Source of the DNA: Sipunculus nudus
Lineage: Eukaryota > Annelida > Sipuncula > Golfingiida > Sipunculidae
DNA: 64,000 nucleotides
Assembly: GCA_026874595.1 (NCBI GenBank)
Contig: CM049311.1
Span: forward strand, 47,245,676-47,309,675
Direction of reading: 5' to 3'
The notes below the pieces were generated by a model that made no database searches, was not told where the DNA came from, and saw nothing but the letters and a program-made list of their open reading frames with translations. Position numbers and translations under genes: made by a program. Positions 1 to 10,259 of this stretch are shown here, piece after piece. Every line of letters starts with the position of its first letter. The stretch's first letter is position 1.

Positions 1-1010
1 GTCTTTTGCAGAAGACAGGTGGTGCCACATTCTGTCTTTCTCTTGGTTTCATGCCTTTTAATACCCCATCATTGCCACTTGACAGTACTGTGAGCATTAT
101 AAGTCAAAAACTTATTGACAGATAGGGCTGAAATGGTGCATGTACATTGATCTTGGATACCTCCATCATGTATTAAAGACTGGTGGTGCCATCTGTAATT
201 GTTTGCAGTGGCGTCCATCTGTAAATGTGCTTTGAGTGAAAATTGCTCATATCTCCGGAGTGGTCCAAGATAGTGTTCTGAAATTTGACATGTCCATCCA
301 TCTCGGAAATTTTTCTCATAAACCAGACAGATGGCGCCACCTACCTTCCATTTTTGTAGAATAAATTAAGGCCCTTTTCTGAGGAGTGATGTGCACTATA
401 GGCCTGAAAATGTGCCTATCCATAGATCTTGCATTCCTCCATATCTTTCTCAAGACAGGTGGCACCATCTGCAATCGCTTTGCTATGACATCCATCTGTA
501 CATGTGATAATGGTGAAAATTGCTTATATATCCGGAATGGTTCAAGGTATTTGTCTGAAATTTGGCATGTCCATCAATCTTTGAAAGTTTTCTCATATAA
601 CAGACAGGTGGCACCACCTACCTTCCTTTTTGTAGAATAAATAAATGCCCATTTCTCAGGAGTGATTTGGCCTATTAACCTGAAAATGTGCATATCTATA
701 GATCTTGGACTCCTCCATCTTGTACACAAGACTGGTGGCACCATCTGCAATCGTTTTGCCATGGCATCCAACTGTATATTTGTTTTAGATGAAAATTGCT
801 CATATCTGAGGAGTCCTTCAATGTGTAGGTCTCCAATTTTGCATGTAAATCCATCTTGGAGAGTTTTCTCGTCAACCAGACAGTTGGCGCCACCTACCTT
901 ACCATTTTTATAGTATAAATTTATCCCCTTTTCATAAGAGTGATTCTCTTTATTGGCCCCCGTATTTGGTGAAAAACATTGTTTCTCAAGTTGATAGATG
1001 GAAGAAACCA
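1..1010. repeat. 277-bp tandem repeat, about 3.5 degenerate copies
   Basis: The landmark GAAAATTGCTCATATCT recurs at 238, 514 and 791, giving a period of 276-277 bp. Other landmarks recur in the same order: 'ggtggcaccatctgcaatcg', 'cctgaaaatgtgc', and 'gacaggtggcaccacctacc'. Copies differ by scattered substitutions, so this is an old array that probably continues left of the window. Open frames inside it on both strands exist only because the unit happens to lack stops; no splice-site or codon pattern supports coding. It lies upstream of the first recognised exon of the zinc-finger gene and may be in one of its introns. Confidence 0.85.
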
Positions 1011-1066
1011 TAGTCGCTTACCAAATGTCAGTGTATGCTGCTGAAGATGAGGGGTCTATTCTGAAA

Positions 1067-1079
1067 GGGGGGGGGGGGG
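1067..1079. repeat. G13 homopolymer
   Basis: Uninterrupted run of 13 G. It is one of eight long G or C runs in the left third of the window (also 6612-6629, 11799-11811, 13371-13387, 14192-14212, 15940-15954, 19738-19752, 21035-21048). Confidence 0.95.
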
Positions 1080-1192
1080 ATAAATTGTCTGGTGATACTA
1101 TGGCACCTGCCGTGCCAAGAAATATCTAGTTGTACATGAATTGAAATATTAGTTCATGTGAAAGTCTTAAGTATTTTGAACTTTTATTTCAG

Positions 1193-1254
1193 CCTGTATG
1201 TTTCTTCTCTGCACATCTCTGTCATGTTTAAATGTACACAATGTAAATACTCAT
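1193..1254 (+). other. Candidate exon with half of a zinc finger
   Basis: A pyrimidine-rich tract ending in TTTCAG precedes position 1193, and a strong donor GTAAGTAT follows at 1255. The 62-nt segment is open in the frame that joins correctly to the next exon at 1438 (one leftover base here, two there). It encodes a stretch ending MFKCTQCKYS, the Cys-x2-Cys half of a C2H2 finger. The matching His-x3-His half is not encoded here, and the next exon starts straight into a new finger linker. So it is either a real exon carrying a crippled finger, an alternative exon, or a decayed exon. Splice signals and phase are good; the missing finger half is the reason for caution. Confidence 0.45.
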
Positions 1255-1437
1255 GTAAGTATATATTATGAAGAAAGTGATTGCTGAATTGAGAAAATGG
1301 GAAATAAGATTGTTTCTATCACTATCAGTCTTAGTCCTACTAGACTGACATTCTGTACCCCTTGAGATGATAGAAGTTCAGTTGTAATTAATTTGATTAT
1401 CAATCTTCCTGAGTGCTTTCATTTTCTATAATTGTAG

Positions 1438-1541
1438 TGCGGCCTTTTGTCTGCAAGCAGTGCAACAAAGCTTACAAAGAGTCAACACAGCTCAAGCGGC
1501 ACCTTGAAACCCACTCTGGCGTGAAAAACCATATGTGTCCA
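1438..1541 (+). CDS. Zinc-finger gene exon: finger 1 and start of finger 2
   Basis: The acceptor ATTGTAG ends at 1437 and the donor GTATGT starts at 1542. The exon opens with two bases of a split codon, then encodes RPFVCKQC with the His pair HLETH, and ends after the first Cys-Pro of finger 2. Joining to 2343 completes Cys-Pro-His-Cys, a perfect C-x2-C, which fixes both splice sites. Confidence 0.88.
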
Positions 1542-4500
1542 GTATGTAAACTATCAGTTCTTCATTGGTATTATTTGATTAATTTTGTGCTTTAGTCATT
1601 CTTGTATTCACATCCTTTTGAGTTCTTTAAAGTTACAGGTGATCTCTGATGCTGTATTTATTGAATTCATTATGTCAGTGATCAGAAAATTTTCAGTTCT
1701 TCTCCATGTTATTTGACCATATTTGCTATGAATGCAGTATCTGATCAGTTTCACATAATTACTATCCAATTTGTAACACTAAAGATATGTTCAATTTCCC
1801 AGGCCCACATTTCTCTTGAATACATTTTGAGGAACTTTGCCTCCAGCTACCTTCCATATTTCTGCCTCTTTGTTTATCTGGTATCTCATACTTAATGTAC
1901 AAGGTGTACGACACTGAGCCACATCACTCTGGTTATTTTCAGCACAGCAACAAGCACTGCTTGACCAAGATATCCCTGTCTTTTAAGTTATTCATTTTCT
2001 TTCAGCACTATAACAATTTCAACCTGAACAAGATATTAAATATGAAACTATTTAACAGTACTCACATGCAAAGTATTTGAAAGCAGAGCTTTCGTCTGGT
2101 CTCTACCAGACTTGTTCACTGAATGATGGAACAAGGCCAGGGGAAATCCTTAGTTTGTTGTTGACACGGTAATATCCCTGTCAAATTGTAAGAAAAACTG
2201 TTTTCTTTCAGCACAGTAACAAGTATTACCTTAGTAAGATAACTCTGTCCCATTCTAAGTGATTCATTTTCTAACAGCACTGTAACAAGTACTACTTGAC
2301 CAAGTTATCTGTATCCAATTCTAAGTGATTATTTTCTTTCAGCACTGTAACAAGTACTACCTGACCAAGATATCCCTGTCTCAGCACATGAAGTCACACA
2401 CCTGTATGTTCCACTGTGAGATCTGTCAGAAGAGCTTTGGTAGTTACTCAGGATTCATGTGAGTAACATCAGATCTACATATTTATCCACTCTGTGAATT
2501 TTTAGTGATGAGTGTTGACAGTCTTTTGCCAAATTTCTCAAAAGCTACTCCAGGTAGTACAAGTAACCATGTAATTAATGTGTAGAAATAATCTCTGGTA
2601 GCACCACTGATAATGAAATACACACTGCAGCAGAATTTTTTTTTTTCTACTTTGCCTGCACCTTACTCACTGGAAACAGTCTCTGACTCCATTCATTTCC
2701 TTATTCCAGGGCCCACAAGGTGATGCATGATGAGAGTTACGGAGGTTACAAATGTGATATCTGTGGGAAGACTCTACATACCAAGGGCAGGTAATGACAT
2801 CATCATACAAGACAGAGTGGGGAAGCACCTTAATAAAATATATATATATTGAAGAATCTATGATGTATACCCTAGATTACCTGTTTTAGCAATATGCTGG
2901 AGGCTAATCAGTAAAGTACCCGATAGTAACAATAATTGTCTGGTGACTAGAATTTTACAATTATTAGAACTTTAAATATACATCTGGAGAAACTAATGTA
3001 CACTAGAACACCCAATGAACACGGGCAGATTCATGGTTATATATCACCATTCATGGTATCAATTCAGATGGTATTTATATAAATCCCTGAGTTACAGTAT
3101 TGGTATCAGAAATGCTTCATTATCCTGGCATACAGGTCCAACAGGCACCAGGGTTTCCATTTGTACACTTGTTAATGACTGGTCAATTCATATATTTAGC
3201 TTAACAATATTCACATAATAAAATGCTTTTTCTATGTGCTCTTTGGAAAATGACAGGCTGTGTCAAACAATATCAAGTGATTAGATGAGCTACAGTGAAA
3301 CTCCACAGTATTCAGATATCCCTAACAATAAATACTGGGAAATAGGTAAAAAAAAACAGGTTCGATATGATATAGGTATATCACCCTACTCTAAACATTC
3401 CAGAAAAGAAACACTCCAGCTGAACCAATGTTACATTAAGTGTAGTTAGTTACAATAATACAAACATTTACTTTCAACACAATGTTTTAGCAGGGCTTGC
3501 TGGATTTTAACAAAACTCACTATAACTATTTATCAACAGATTTTCTCACCCAGGTTTGATCATCAGCAAAATCCATTTAAATTACTGAGTTCAGAGGTCA
3601 CCAGGCTACTTTGTGGTGTCACTGCAATAAGTTACCAGGATTATGATGGATTTTTATGAAACTCTACAGAATGGTTCACCAATATAATAACTCACCTAAG
3701 TGAAATTCCTGGCATATCCATGCTTATTTATATTTGCATATGAGGTCAGAGGTCAACAGACACATCATGATGGGCGTATTATGCACCATTTGAGGTGCTC
3801 TTGTTGAAATATTTGAATATTTTACCCATTGTGTTATTTGCTTGCAGTTTGATGCGGCACCAGAATGTTGCCCACAGTGATGACAGACCTTTTGTCTGTG
3901 AGATCTGCCTTCGGGGATTTAAAACAAAGAGAGACCTCAAGGTAAGAATTACATGAACTTTTTTTCATCTTATACTTTCCTTTCACCGAGAAAGATGTGT
4001 TAAGTTTGGTCTGAAGTTTGTTTTGTCTTAATTTTTATTTGTCACAATGTTCTTGTATATCTACATTCTCATGTATATATTATAAGTTCAGATGGTTACA
4101 TATTCTTAATGGTTTATGATGCTTTTCTTTAACAGACATATCTTAAACTTACAATCATTTATCAGTCATAAAATTATTCACAACACATACAGTAATGGAA
4201 GCAGATCATAACATCTAAGACAGAGTCGGCTCACCCAGCTGATTTAAACTTAAGTTGAGCAGAATTGAGTTTACCTTCAATTGTTGCCATAAAGAGCCAA
4301 GTTTGTGCAGAAAATGTAGTTCACAAAAAAGATAAAAGCCACAAATAGGCCTTAATGAGCAAACTTAAAGGTGCCTATTCTGAAATTTGACATCTTTTGT
4401 CTAAAGATAATCCCTTGAACCTTTTATAAAAAATAGGTCAGAATATGCCAATCCCACTGTGTATAGGCTGATTGTTTTGTTTATATCCACATTTATAACA

Positions 4501-6412
4501 TGTGGGGGGCCCACCAGAATAATCCAGACACATTCAACAAGAACATCTGGCAGCAAGTCAGACAAACAAAGAGTTTTGCAAAGGGCATTTTACGACTAAT
4601 GATCTTCAACTTTGGCTAATATGCAACCAACCACCTTAGATTACATGGTTTTTCTGTTTGTCATCATTGCTGTTTACTGACAGTGTATAGATAGACAAGC
4701 TCATACATCCACCACAGAGGTGTTATCAGAACTTTTCCTAACAAGAATTACCTAGATTTAATTTATATGTTCGCAGAGTAAGCCAAATATCACATAACTC
4801 TATAACAAGGTAGATGAAGGTAGATTGAGCTAGTATATCTTATTTTACACTACCTGCAATTTATGAAAGAAATGAATCAGTGATCAAGATGATCACTGAC
4901 CTGGTATTTGCAAGCCATTCAGATCCCTGTCTCAATAAACACAGAGCATGGTCTGACCACAAAATCATAATACCAAGTGTTCATTTTATTCCTAGGATGG
5001 AAAGTAAGTGTTCACGAAAACACTACATTGTATCTGTTCCATTCTGCTTATATCACAGAGGCAGAAAATATTACCTGAGCTTCATGACCCATGGTCACAT
5101 TTTTCATTGCCAGTGACCATTTATGATCATATCCTTTCAGACATTTATTATGTATGAAAAAAGCAGGACAGTACAAATGAGCTTGTTTGATTTTATAAGA
5201 AAACTTAATTTGTACTTAATTTGATATTACATAAGAATCTCTCAGGTTTCATCAGTATTATATTATTTTCAGAACCACAAAATGGTCCACAGTGATGCCA
5301 AAGAGTTTCCATGCACCGTGTGTGATTACAAGGCCAAGAGGATTGAGAATCTGAGAGTTCACATGCGTCGTCATGCCACCACTAAACCTTTCAAATGTGG
5401 AGTCTGTGGTCGCGACTACACTCAACGACGAGCTCTGGAGCTTCATTTACGTCATCACGTCACAACAGGACATGTTGACAGTAAGACTTGTATCAAATGT
5501 GGAACAGCTTTCCAGTATCCAGAAATATACAAGGAACATATCCAAACTTGCCAAGGAAAGACAGCTATGACTGTGAAAGATGAAATGCTGGAAGTGGAAG
5601 TTGAGACCAGTGTTGGTCAAACCACGACCCCTGTAACAGGAGAGCAGCATGTCACAGTTTTCATGTGTGAGGAATGTAATTCTGTGTTTGCGACTCAGGA
5701 CAGTCTGGCAGTGCACATACTGGCAGAGCATATGAAACATAATACAAATAATACAGTAACAGGACAGTCAGCAGAAAGCCAACAAACAGTCCTGCTGGCA
5801 GAAGAGCATTCATCAGTGGTAAACAGTTCAGCAGATCAGAGCACTGGTACAATGCCAGCCATCATATCTGTGTCAGGGTCAGAGGAGCTGGCAAAGGTAA
5901 CGTTACCCAAGGAACAATACGTGTCCCTTGTAGCACAAAATGTGATCAGCAGTGACATTGCAACCACCACGTCCTCAAGTCATTACGTTACCGTGACTGA
6001 TCCGGCCACAGCCGTGGAGACTATTGTCCCTATTGATGGTCTTACCCATGACAAACAGGTGGAGGGGCAGCAGGTCGTGCAGGTGGAAGGTCTGCAGTTG
6101 GAGCAAAAAGAAGGGCAGCAGATCGTGGTGGAGGAACAGCAGGTGGAAAGTCTCCATGTAGAGCAGACAGAAGGGCAGCAAGTTGTATTAGAGGGACAGC
6201 AGTTTGCGCAGTTAGAAGAACAAGTGGAGGGGCTGCAGGTTGTACAGGGGGAAGGACAGCAAATTGTGCTGGAGGGACGTCAGGTGGAGCAGACAGAAGA
6301 ACAGCAGGTTGTGGTGGACAGGCAGCAGTTGGAGCAGCTGGAGGTACAACAGGTTGAGGGACTGCAAGTGGTGCAAGGAGAAGGGCAACAGGTTGTGATG
6401 GAGGGGCAATAG
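1438..6412 (+). CDS. C2H2 zinc-finger protein, 3' part of gene (five exons)
   Basis: Exons 1438-1541, 2343-2458, 2710-2790, 3848-3941 and 5273-6412 join in frame at GT/AG introns and encode about 510 residues; the 5' end lies upstream. Counting from RPFVC as residue 1, nine fingers follow: Cys pairs at 5/8, 33/36, 59/62, 88/91, 117/120, 145/148, 173/176, 204/207 and 263/266, each 12 residues before its His pair. Finger 8 ends His-x3-Cys. Several introns fall inside fingers. Residues 300-390 are Ser/Thr-rich and the tail from about 392 is a Gln/Glu/Val repeat. Tandem C2H2 fingers of this kind normally bind DNA in the nucleus; the target is unknown. The family could not be named with confidence. 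The stop at 6410 seems recent because the same frame continues the repeat for 53 more codons. Confidence 0.9.
1943..2342 (+). repeat. Decayed tandem copies of the next exon's 3' splice site and exon start
   Basis: The sequence TTTCAG followed by a CACTGTAACAAG-like stretch, which forms the acceptor and start of the exon at 2343, also occurs before it. Exon-like starts are at 1943, 2006, 2212 and 2278, with a weaker trace at about 2144. Spacing is 63-69 bp or a multiple of it. Three copies keep a TTTCAG acceptor; the copy at 2278 has CTAACAG. Downstream bases differ, and the copies at 2212 and 2278 read into stops such as TAA in 'tctaagtgatt'. Only the copy at 2343 continues as a full finger. 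Confidence 0.8.
2343..2458 (+). CDS. Zinc-finger gene exon: finger 2 and most of finger 3
   Basis: The acceptor TTTCAG ends at 2342 and the donor GTGAGT starts at 2459. It encodes HCNKYYLTKISLSQHMKSH, which completes finger 2, and CEICQKSFGSYSGF of finger 3, ending in two bases of a Met codon that the next exon completes. Confidence 0.9.
2710..2790 (+). CDS. Zinc-finger gene exon: end of finger 3, start of finger 4
   Basis: The acceptor TTCCAG ends at 2709 and the donor GTAATG starts at 2791. The split ATG is completed by the first base. The exon gives HKVMH (finger 3) and CDICGKTLHTKG (finger 4), and ends in two bases of a Ser codon. Confidence 0.9.
3500..3812. repeat. Mollusc-type dispersed repeat fragment in an intron
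   Basis: The intron between the exons at 2710 and 3848 ends in a stretch with 'gaggtcagaggtcaac' and 'gatgggcgtattatgcacc', closing with GGTGCTCTTGTT. I recognise this as the 3' end style of abundant dispersed repeats in mollusc genomes. The recognised tail is 3720-3812; the 5' limit is a guess. Confidence 0.5.
3848..3941 (+). CDS. Zinc-finger gene exon: end of finger 4, start of finger 5
   Basis: The acceptor TTGCAG ends at 3847 and the donor GTAAGA starts at 3942. It encodes LMRHQNVAH (finger 4) and CEICLRGFKTKRDLK (finger 5), stopping one residue before the first zinc-binding His, which lies in the next exon. Confidence 0.9.
4877..5020 (+). mobile_element. Possible remnant of a non-LTR retrotransposon endonuclease
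   Basis: Inside the 1.3-kb intron, one frame reads ITDLVFAS, then about 15 residues later WSDHKIIIPSV. The order (T/L)xDLVF then SDHxxI is the C-terminal signature of the endonuclease/exonuclease/phosphatase domain of non-LTR retrotransposons. No other part of such an element is visible, and stops flank the stretch, so it would be a short dead fragment. The match is by eye and short. A similar fragment lies at 14925-15070. Confidence 0.4.
5273..6412 (+). CDS. Zinc-finger gene terminal exon: fingers 5-9 and Gln-rich tail
   Basis: The acceptor TTTTCAG ends at 5272. The exon opens with NHKMVH, completing finger 5. Fingers 6 (CTVC...HMRRH) and 7 (CGVC...HLRHH) follow with normal spacing. Finger 8 (CIKC...HIQTC) is C2HC. 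After an acidic spacer comes finger 9 (CEEC...HILAEH). Next is a Ser/Thr-rich region containing HYVTVTDPATAVETIVPIDG, then a tail of short repeats such as VEGQQVVQ, VEGLQLEQ and TEGQQVVL from about 6050. It stops at TAG 6410-6412. The tail resembles Gln-rich activation regions; that role is inference. The G-rich coding repeat could expand and contract. Confidence 0.92.
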   Translation, partial: NHKMVHSDAKEFPCTVCDYKAKRIENLRVHMRRHATTKPFKCGVCGRDYTQRRALELHLRHHVTTGHVDSKTCIKCGTAFQYPEIYKEHIQTCQGKTAMTVKDEMLEVEVETSVGQTTTPVTGEQHVTVFMCEECNSVFATQDSLAVHILAEHMKHNTNNTVTGQSAESQQTVLLAEEHSSVVNSSADQSTGTMPAIISVSGSEELAKVTLPKEQYVSLVAQNVISSDIATTTSSSHYVTVTDPATAVETIVPIDGLTHDKQVEGQQVVQVEGLQLEQKEGQQIVVEEQQVESLHVEQTEGQQVVLEGQQFAQLEEQVEGLQVVQGEGQQIVLEGRQVEQTEEQQVVVDRQQLEQLEVQQVEGLQVVQGEGQQVVMEGQ

Positions 6413-7470
6413 TTGGTGAAAAGGCAGGACCAGTTGGAAAGTCAACATAATGTGGTAGAAGAACAGAAGACTATGGAGCAACAGCAGGCGCATTTGGTAA
6501 AGATTGTGGAAGAGGGGCAGCAAATTGTGGAAGACGGGCATCAAATTGTGGAAGACGGGCAGCAAAATTAGTAGTAGTAAGTGCAGTAGATCAAGGGAAA
6601 GCAGATGGGAAGGGGGGGGGGGGGGGGGGTAGAGGTGGATTGGCTTTATGCTGTCCAAGCATTTATAGACCTTTGTCGCAGTGAGTATGGAGGTGACATA
6701 ACACATACCCTGTTACATCAACATTTCTAGAGCTATTTTGATAAGACTAATTGCAAGAAATCACCTCCACTCTCCACCATAAGAAAATCATTGTAAGTTT
6801 AGAATGGAACTTATTTGCTATGCAAAGCATATGTATCTGTATTTTTTATATGGATTTGTACATGTACAGGTCTGCAAATTTCATCAAACTGAAATTTATT
6901 CTTATGGAAGCATTTTCAGTATTACAGCTAGAACTAGTTAAATAAGGGAGTGTTTGACTGTATTTGAATAAATATTTGTACACAGACTCGATTGGAAAAT
7001 CTAGTTCACACATAACCTCACTGTAATCGTGTTAAGGATGATATAATCATGGTAGTGCATAAAACTTTAATGTATGCGATCATTGTGGTGACTGCATGTG
7101 ATTAAGTGTTATGATTTTTATGACGTGATAAGATAATTAGATAGTAAAGATAAGACTATTTTTACTAGCAATTTTGTTAAATGATAGATGGGCATTGTTG
7201 CACCTACATATTTTCTCATTATTAAATTGTGTAAATATTTCCTTGACGAAGAATTTTTCAATGCATTCAGTTGGATTATATTTCAAAATCAAATATATAT
7301 ATATAGGTTTTTTAAATGTTAGCGTTTTTTTCTTTCTAATTTTACTTACTGGTATATTGTAGTTCTGAAATATGTGTTACCTATAACTTTGAAAACACAG
7401 AAGTTTATGTAACAGGCATTGTGTATATTTTTATTTGTTTTGATAATGTACATAATTCAAAAATAAAAAT
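6413..7470 (+). other. 3' untranslated region of the zinc-finger gene
   Basis: The first 159 nt after the TAG are still recognisable coding repeat in the same frame, ending at TAG 6569-6571. They are followed by a G18 run (6612-6629) and AT-rich sequence. AATAAA signals occur at 6967-6972 and, in a more typical terminal position, at 7462-7467. No further exon was recognised. The transcript end near 7480 is inferred. Confidence 0.55.
7462..7467 (+). terminator. Candidate polyadenylation signal
   Basis: AATAAA in an AT-rich stretch about 1.05 kb after the stop, followed within 40 bp by a T/G-containing stretch (7490-7510). A second AATAAA lies at 6967. Which one is used cannot be told from sequence. 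Confidence 0.5.
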
Positions 7471-7529
7471 ACAGGTACCTTATATTCATATAATGTGTTC
7501 TTCACTTGTTGACGAAAACTTAATACTCT

Positions 7530-8490
7530 GAGCCATGTCCCAATATCCCATAGGAAGTTCCCTGTGGGAACCCCTGGTCTAATACCACCCTTTCTCTATT
7601 GAGCTCTGAGCCAAGTACAATATCCACTTTGCCAACCTTCCCTATGGGTAGCCCTAGCCCGTACCAACCTTCCTTTGTTTGTGTAGCCCTGAACAAAGCC
7701 AACCTTCCCTTAATGTAGCTATAGGCTAAAAGTATAAATTCCTATAGGCAGCATTTTTTATAGGGCAACCGTCCCCTGGAAGTCTCTGTGTTAAGCCAAC
7801 CTTTCACAAGTTTAGTTGGGGTGGTCTGGGTCAAATAAAAATTTCATTATGGGTGCCTTTGACCAAGAACATTCTATAACGCGGAAGCTCTTGGGAGAGA
7901 CCAACCTTCCCTCTGGCAACACCTGGGCAAAGCCCAATCTTCCACTATTTTGCACTGAGCCAAGTCTAACCCCTTCTCTGGATATTTATTTGCTCTAAGC
8001 TTTTGGGCAAGCCCTGGGACACAACTGTTCGAGGTAACTATAGCCCCAAACCATCCTCTTCTATTGTATGACCTAGGCCAAGATAAACCTTCCCTTGGAA
8101 ATTTATTTAGCCCTTGGCGAAGACCAACCTTCCCTCTGGGTACTCCTGGGCCAAGACCAACCTCCCTTTGGCTACTCCTAGGCCAAAACTAATCTTCCCT
8201 CTGGGTACTCCTGGGCCAAGACCAACCTCCCTTTGGCTACTCCTAGGCCAAAACTAATCTTCCCTCTGGGTACTCCTGGGCCAAGACCAACCTCCCTTTG
8301 GCTACTCCTAGGCCAAAACTAATCTTCCCTCTGGGTACTCCTGAGCCAACCTAACCTTCCTTAAGGGTAGCTCTGGGCCAAGAACAACCTTCCCTCTCGG
8401 TAATCCTCGGCCAAGCCAAACTTTTTTTTTTGGGTAGCTGTGGGCAAAGACCCACCCTACCCCTGGGTACTCCTCAGCCAAGCCAAACTT
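7530..8490. repeat. Degenerate minisatellite, left half
   Basis: The phrase 'ccaagaccaaccttccctctgggtactcctggg' and variants recur throughout. Between about 8130 and 8350 the array is sharp: the landmark CCCTCTGGGTACTCC falls at 8132, 8197, 8262 and 8327, a 65-bp unit made of two related halves of about 33 bp. Outside that core the copies are diverged. The right half of the same array is at 15214-15700, separated by an inserted element. Confidence 0.85.
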
Positions 8491-10259
8491 TTTAGCTCAG
8501 CTGACTATAAGTCATCTGAGCTATAGTCGTGGTCCATTGTCCGTCGTCCGTCCGTCTGTCGTGCCGTCCGTCCGTCCGTAGATGTGCCAAAATTCGGCAT
8601 AATGTTAGATGTCCCCAAGATCTCCTACCAAGCCGAAAAACTGGGTCTTTGCGACTTCGTTCCTTTGAGAAATTTAGGAAAAACCTCAATTTTTTATTAA
8701 AACCTATTTTCACACTTCAGGACTGCCTAATATTGAAACCGCTCATCTGTTTTTCCTCATATTTACCATAAATATTCCTCTATATAGTTCCTATGTACAT
8801 GCCAGAAATTAGGTCTGTTTTATATAATTTAAAAAAGGTATGGACCGAAACATAATGCATTTTGTAAAAAATCAGGAAAGATATTTGATCACTTAACACA
8901 AAACATATTAAAGCTATGGACTTTTTTTCCAGTATTATAACTTTATTTTATCGAAATTAAATTGTATACCCAAAATAAGATCAAAATCTTTTAAATTTTT
9001 TTTAAATATTAACAAAAATAAAAAATTGGTACCTTAAATTTTGCCCAACTTTGACCATGGCACGTTTTTTTCCTGTAAGTACTGTGGATCTAATTTTCAC
9101 AGCATGTACATATAAGGATTTAATCTGTTTAAATCTGAAATTTTAAAATAAAAGCTGCAAAATTAGGCTAGTTATTGAATTTTTTTGGAGGCTCTTGTTG
9201 TATTCCCTTGCACTGTCAAGCAGTCCACTGTGGTCACTGTTGGTCATTCAGTGCAACTCTCTATGCTCCCAAGGTTGTTGGCATAATGTTAGATGTCCCC
9301 AAGATCTCCTACCAAGCTGAAAACGGGGTCTTTGCGACTTTGTTCCTTTGAGAAATTAAGGAAAAACCTCAATTTTTTTATTAAAAACCTATTTTCACAT
9401 TTCAGGACAGCCTAACTACGAAACCACTCACCTGGTTTTCCTCATATTTACCATAAATATTCCTCTATATAGTTCCTATGTACATGTCAGAAATTAGGTC
9501 TATATTATATGATTTAAAAAAAGTTATGCGCTCAAACATAATGCATTTTGTAAAAAATCAGGAATGATATTTGATCACTTAAAACAAAACATTTTAAAGC
9601 TTTGGACTTTTTTCCAGTAATATATCTTTAATTAATCAAAATTAAATTGTAACCCAAAATTAGATCAAAATCTGTTAAATTTTTTAAAATATTAGCAAAA
9701 ATAAAAAATTGGTACCTTAATTTTTGCCTAAATTTGACCATTTCACATTTTTTTCTTATAAGTACATTTGATTTAATTTTCACAGCCAGTTTACATGTGG
9801 ATTTAATCTGATGAACTTTGAATTTGAAAGTATAAGCTTAAAAATTAGTCTAGCTATTGAAGTTTTTTAGAAGCCTTAATGTATTTGTATTTTCTAGCAT
9901 CATGACCCTACTTTTGTTTACCTGGTTATCCAAAAATTGGCATAATGTTAGATGTAATTGTAAATATTCATATTCTTCCATACATTTCCTATGTACATAC
10001 CAAAATTTCGGTCAGTATTGCATAATTTGTTGAAGTTACAGGCCCAAACATAATGCACCTTGTAAAAAATCAGGATATATATTTACTCACTTAAAATAAG
10101 AATGGCTGAGACTTTTTATCAGGAATATAACATCATTTAATCAAGATTCAATTGTATACCGAAAATTAGATCTGAAAAATGAATTTTTTTAAAGTTATTA
10201 GCATAAATATAAAATCAGTACCTTAAATTTTGCCCAACTTTGGCCATGGCACAATTTTT

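Noticed and set aside
574-1011. 145-codon minus-strand ORF
   Set aside because: It lies wholly in the 277-bp tandem repeat and repeats itself with that period; equivalent frames in neighbouring copies are interrupted.
6212-6706. 164-codon Leu/His-rich ORF on the minus strand
   Set aside because: It is the antisense of the Gln-rich coding repeat and the G18 run; the plus-strand frame is continuous with the zinc fingers.
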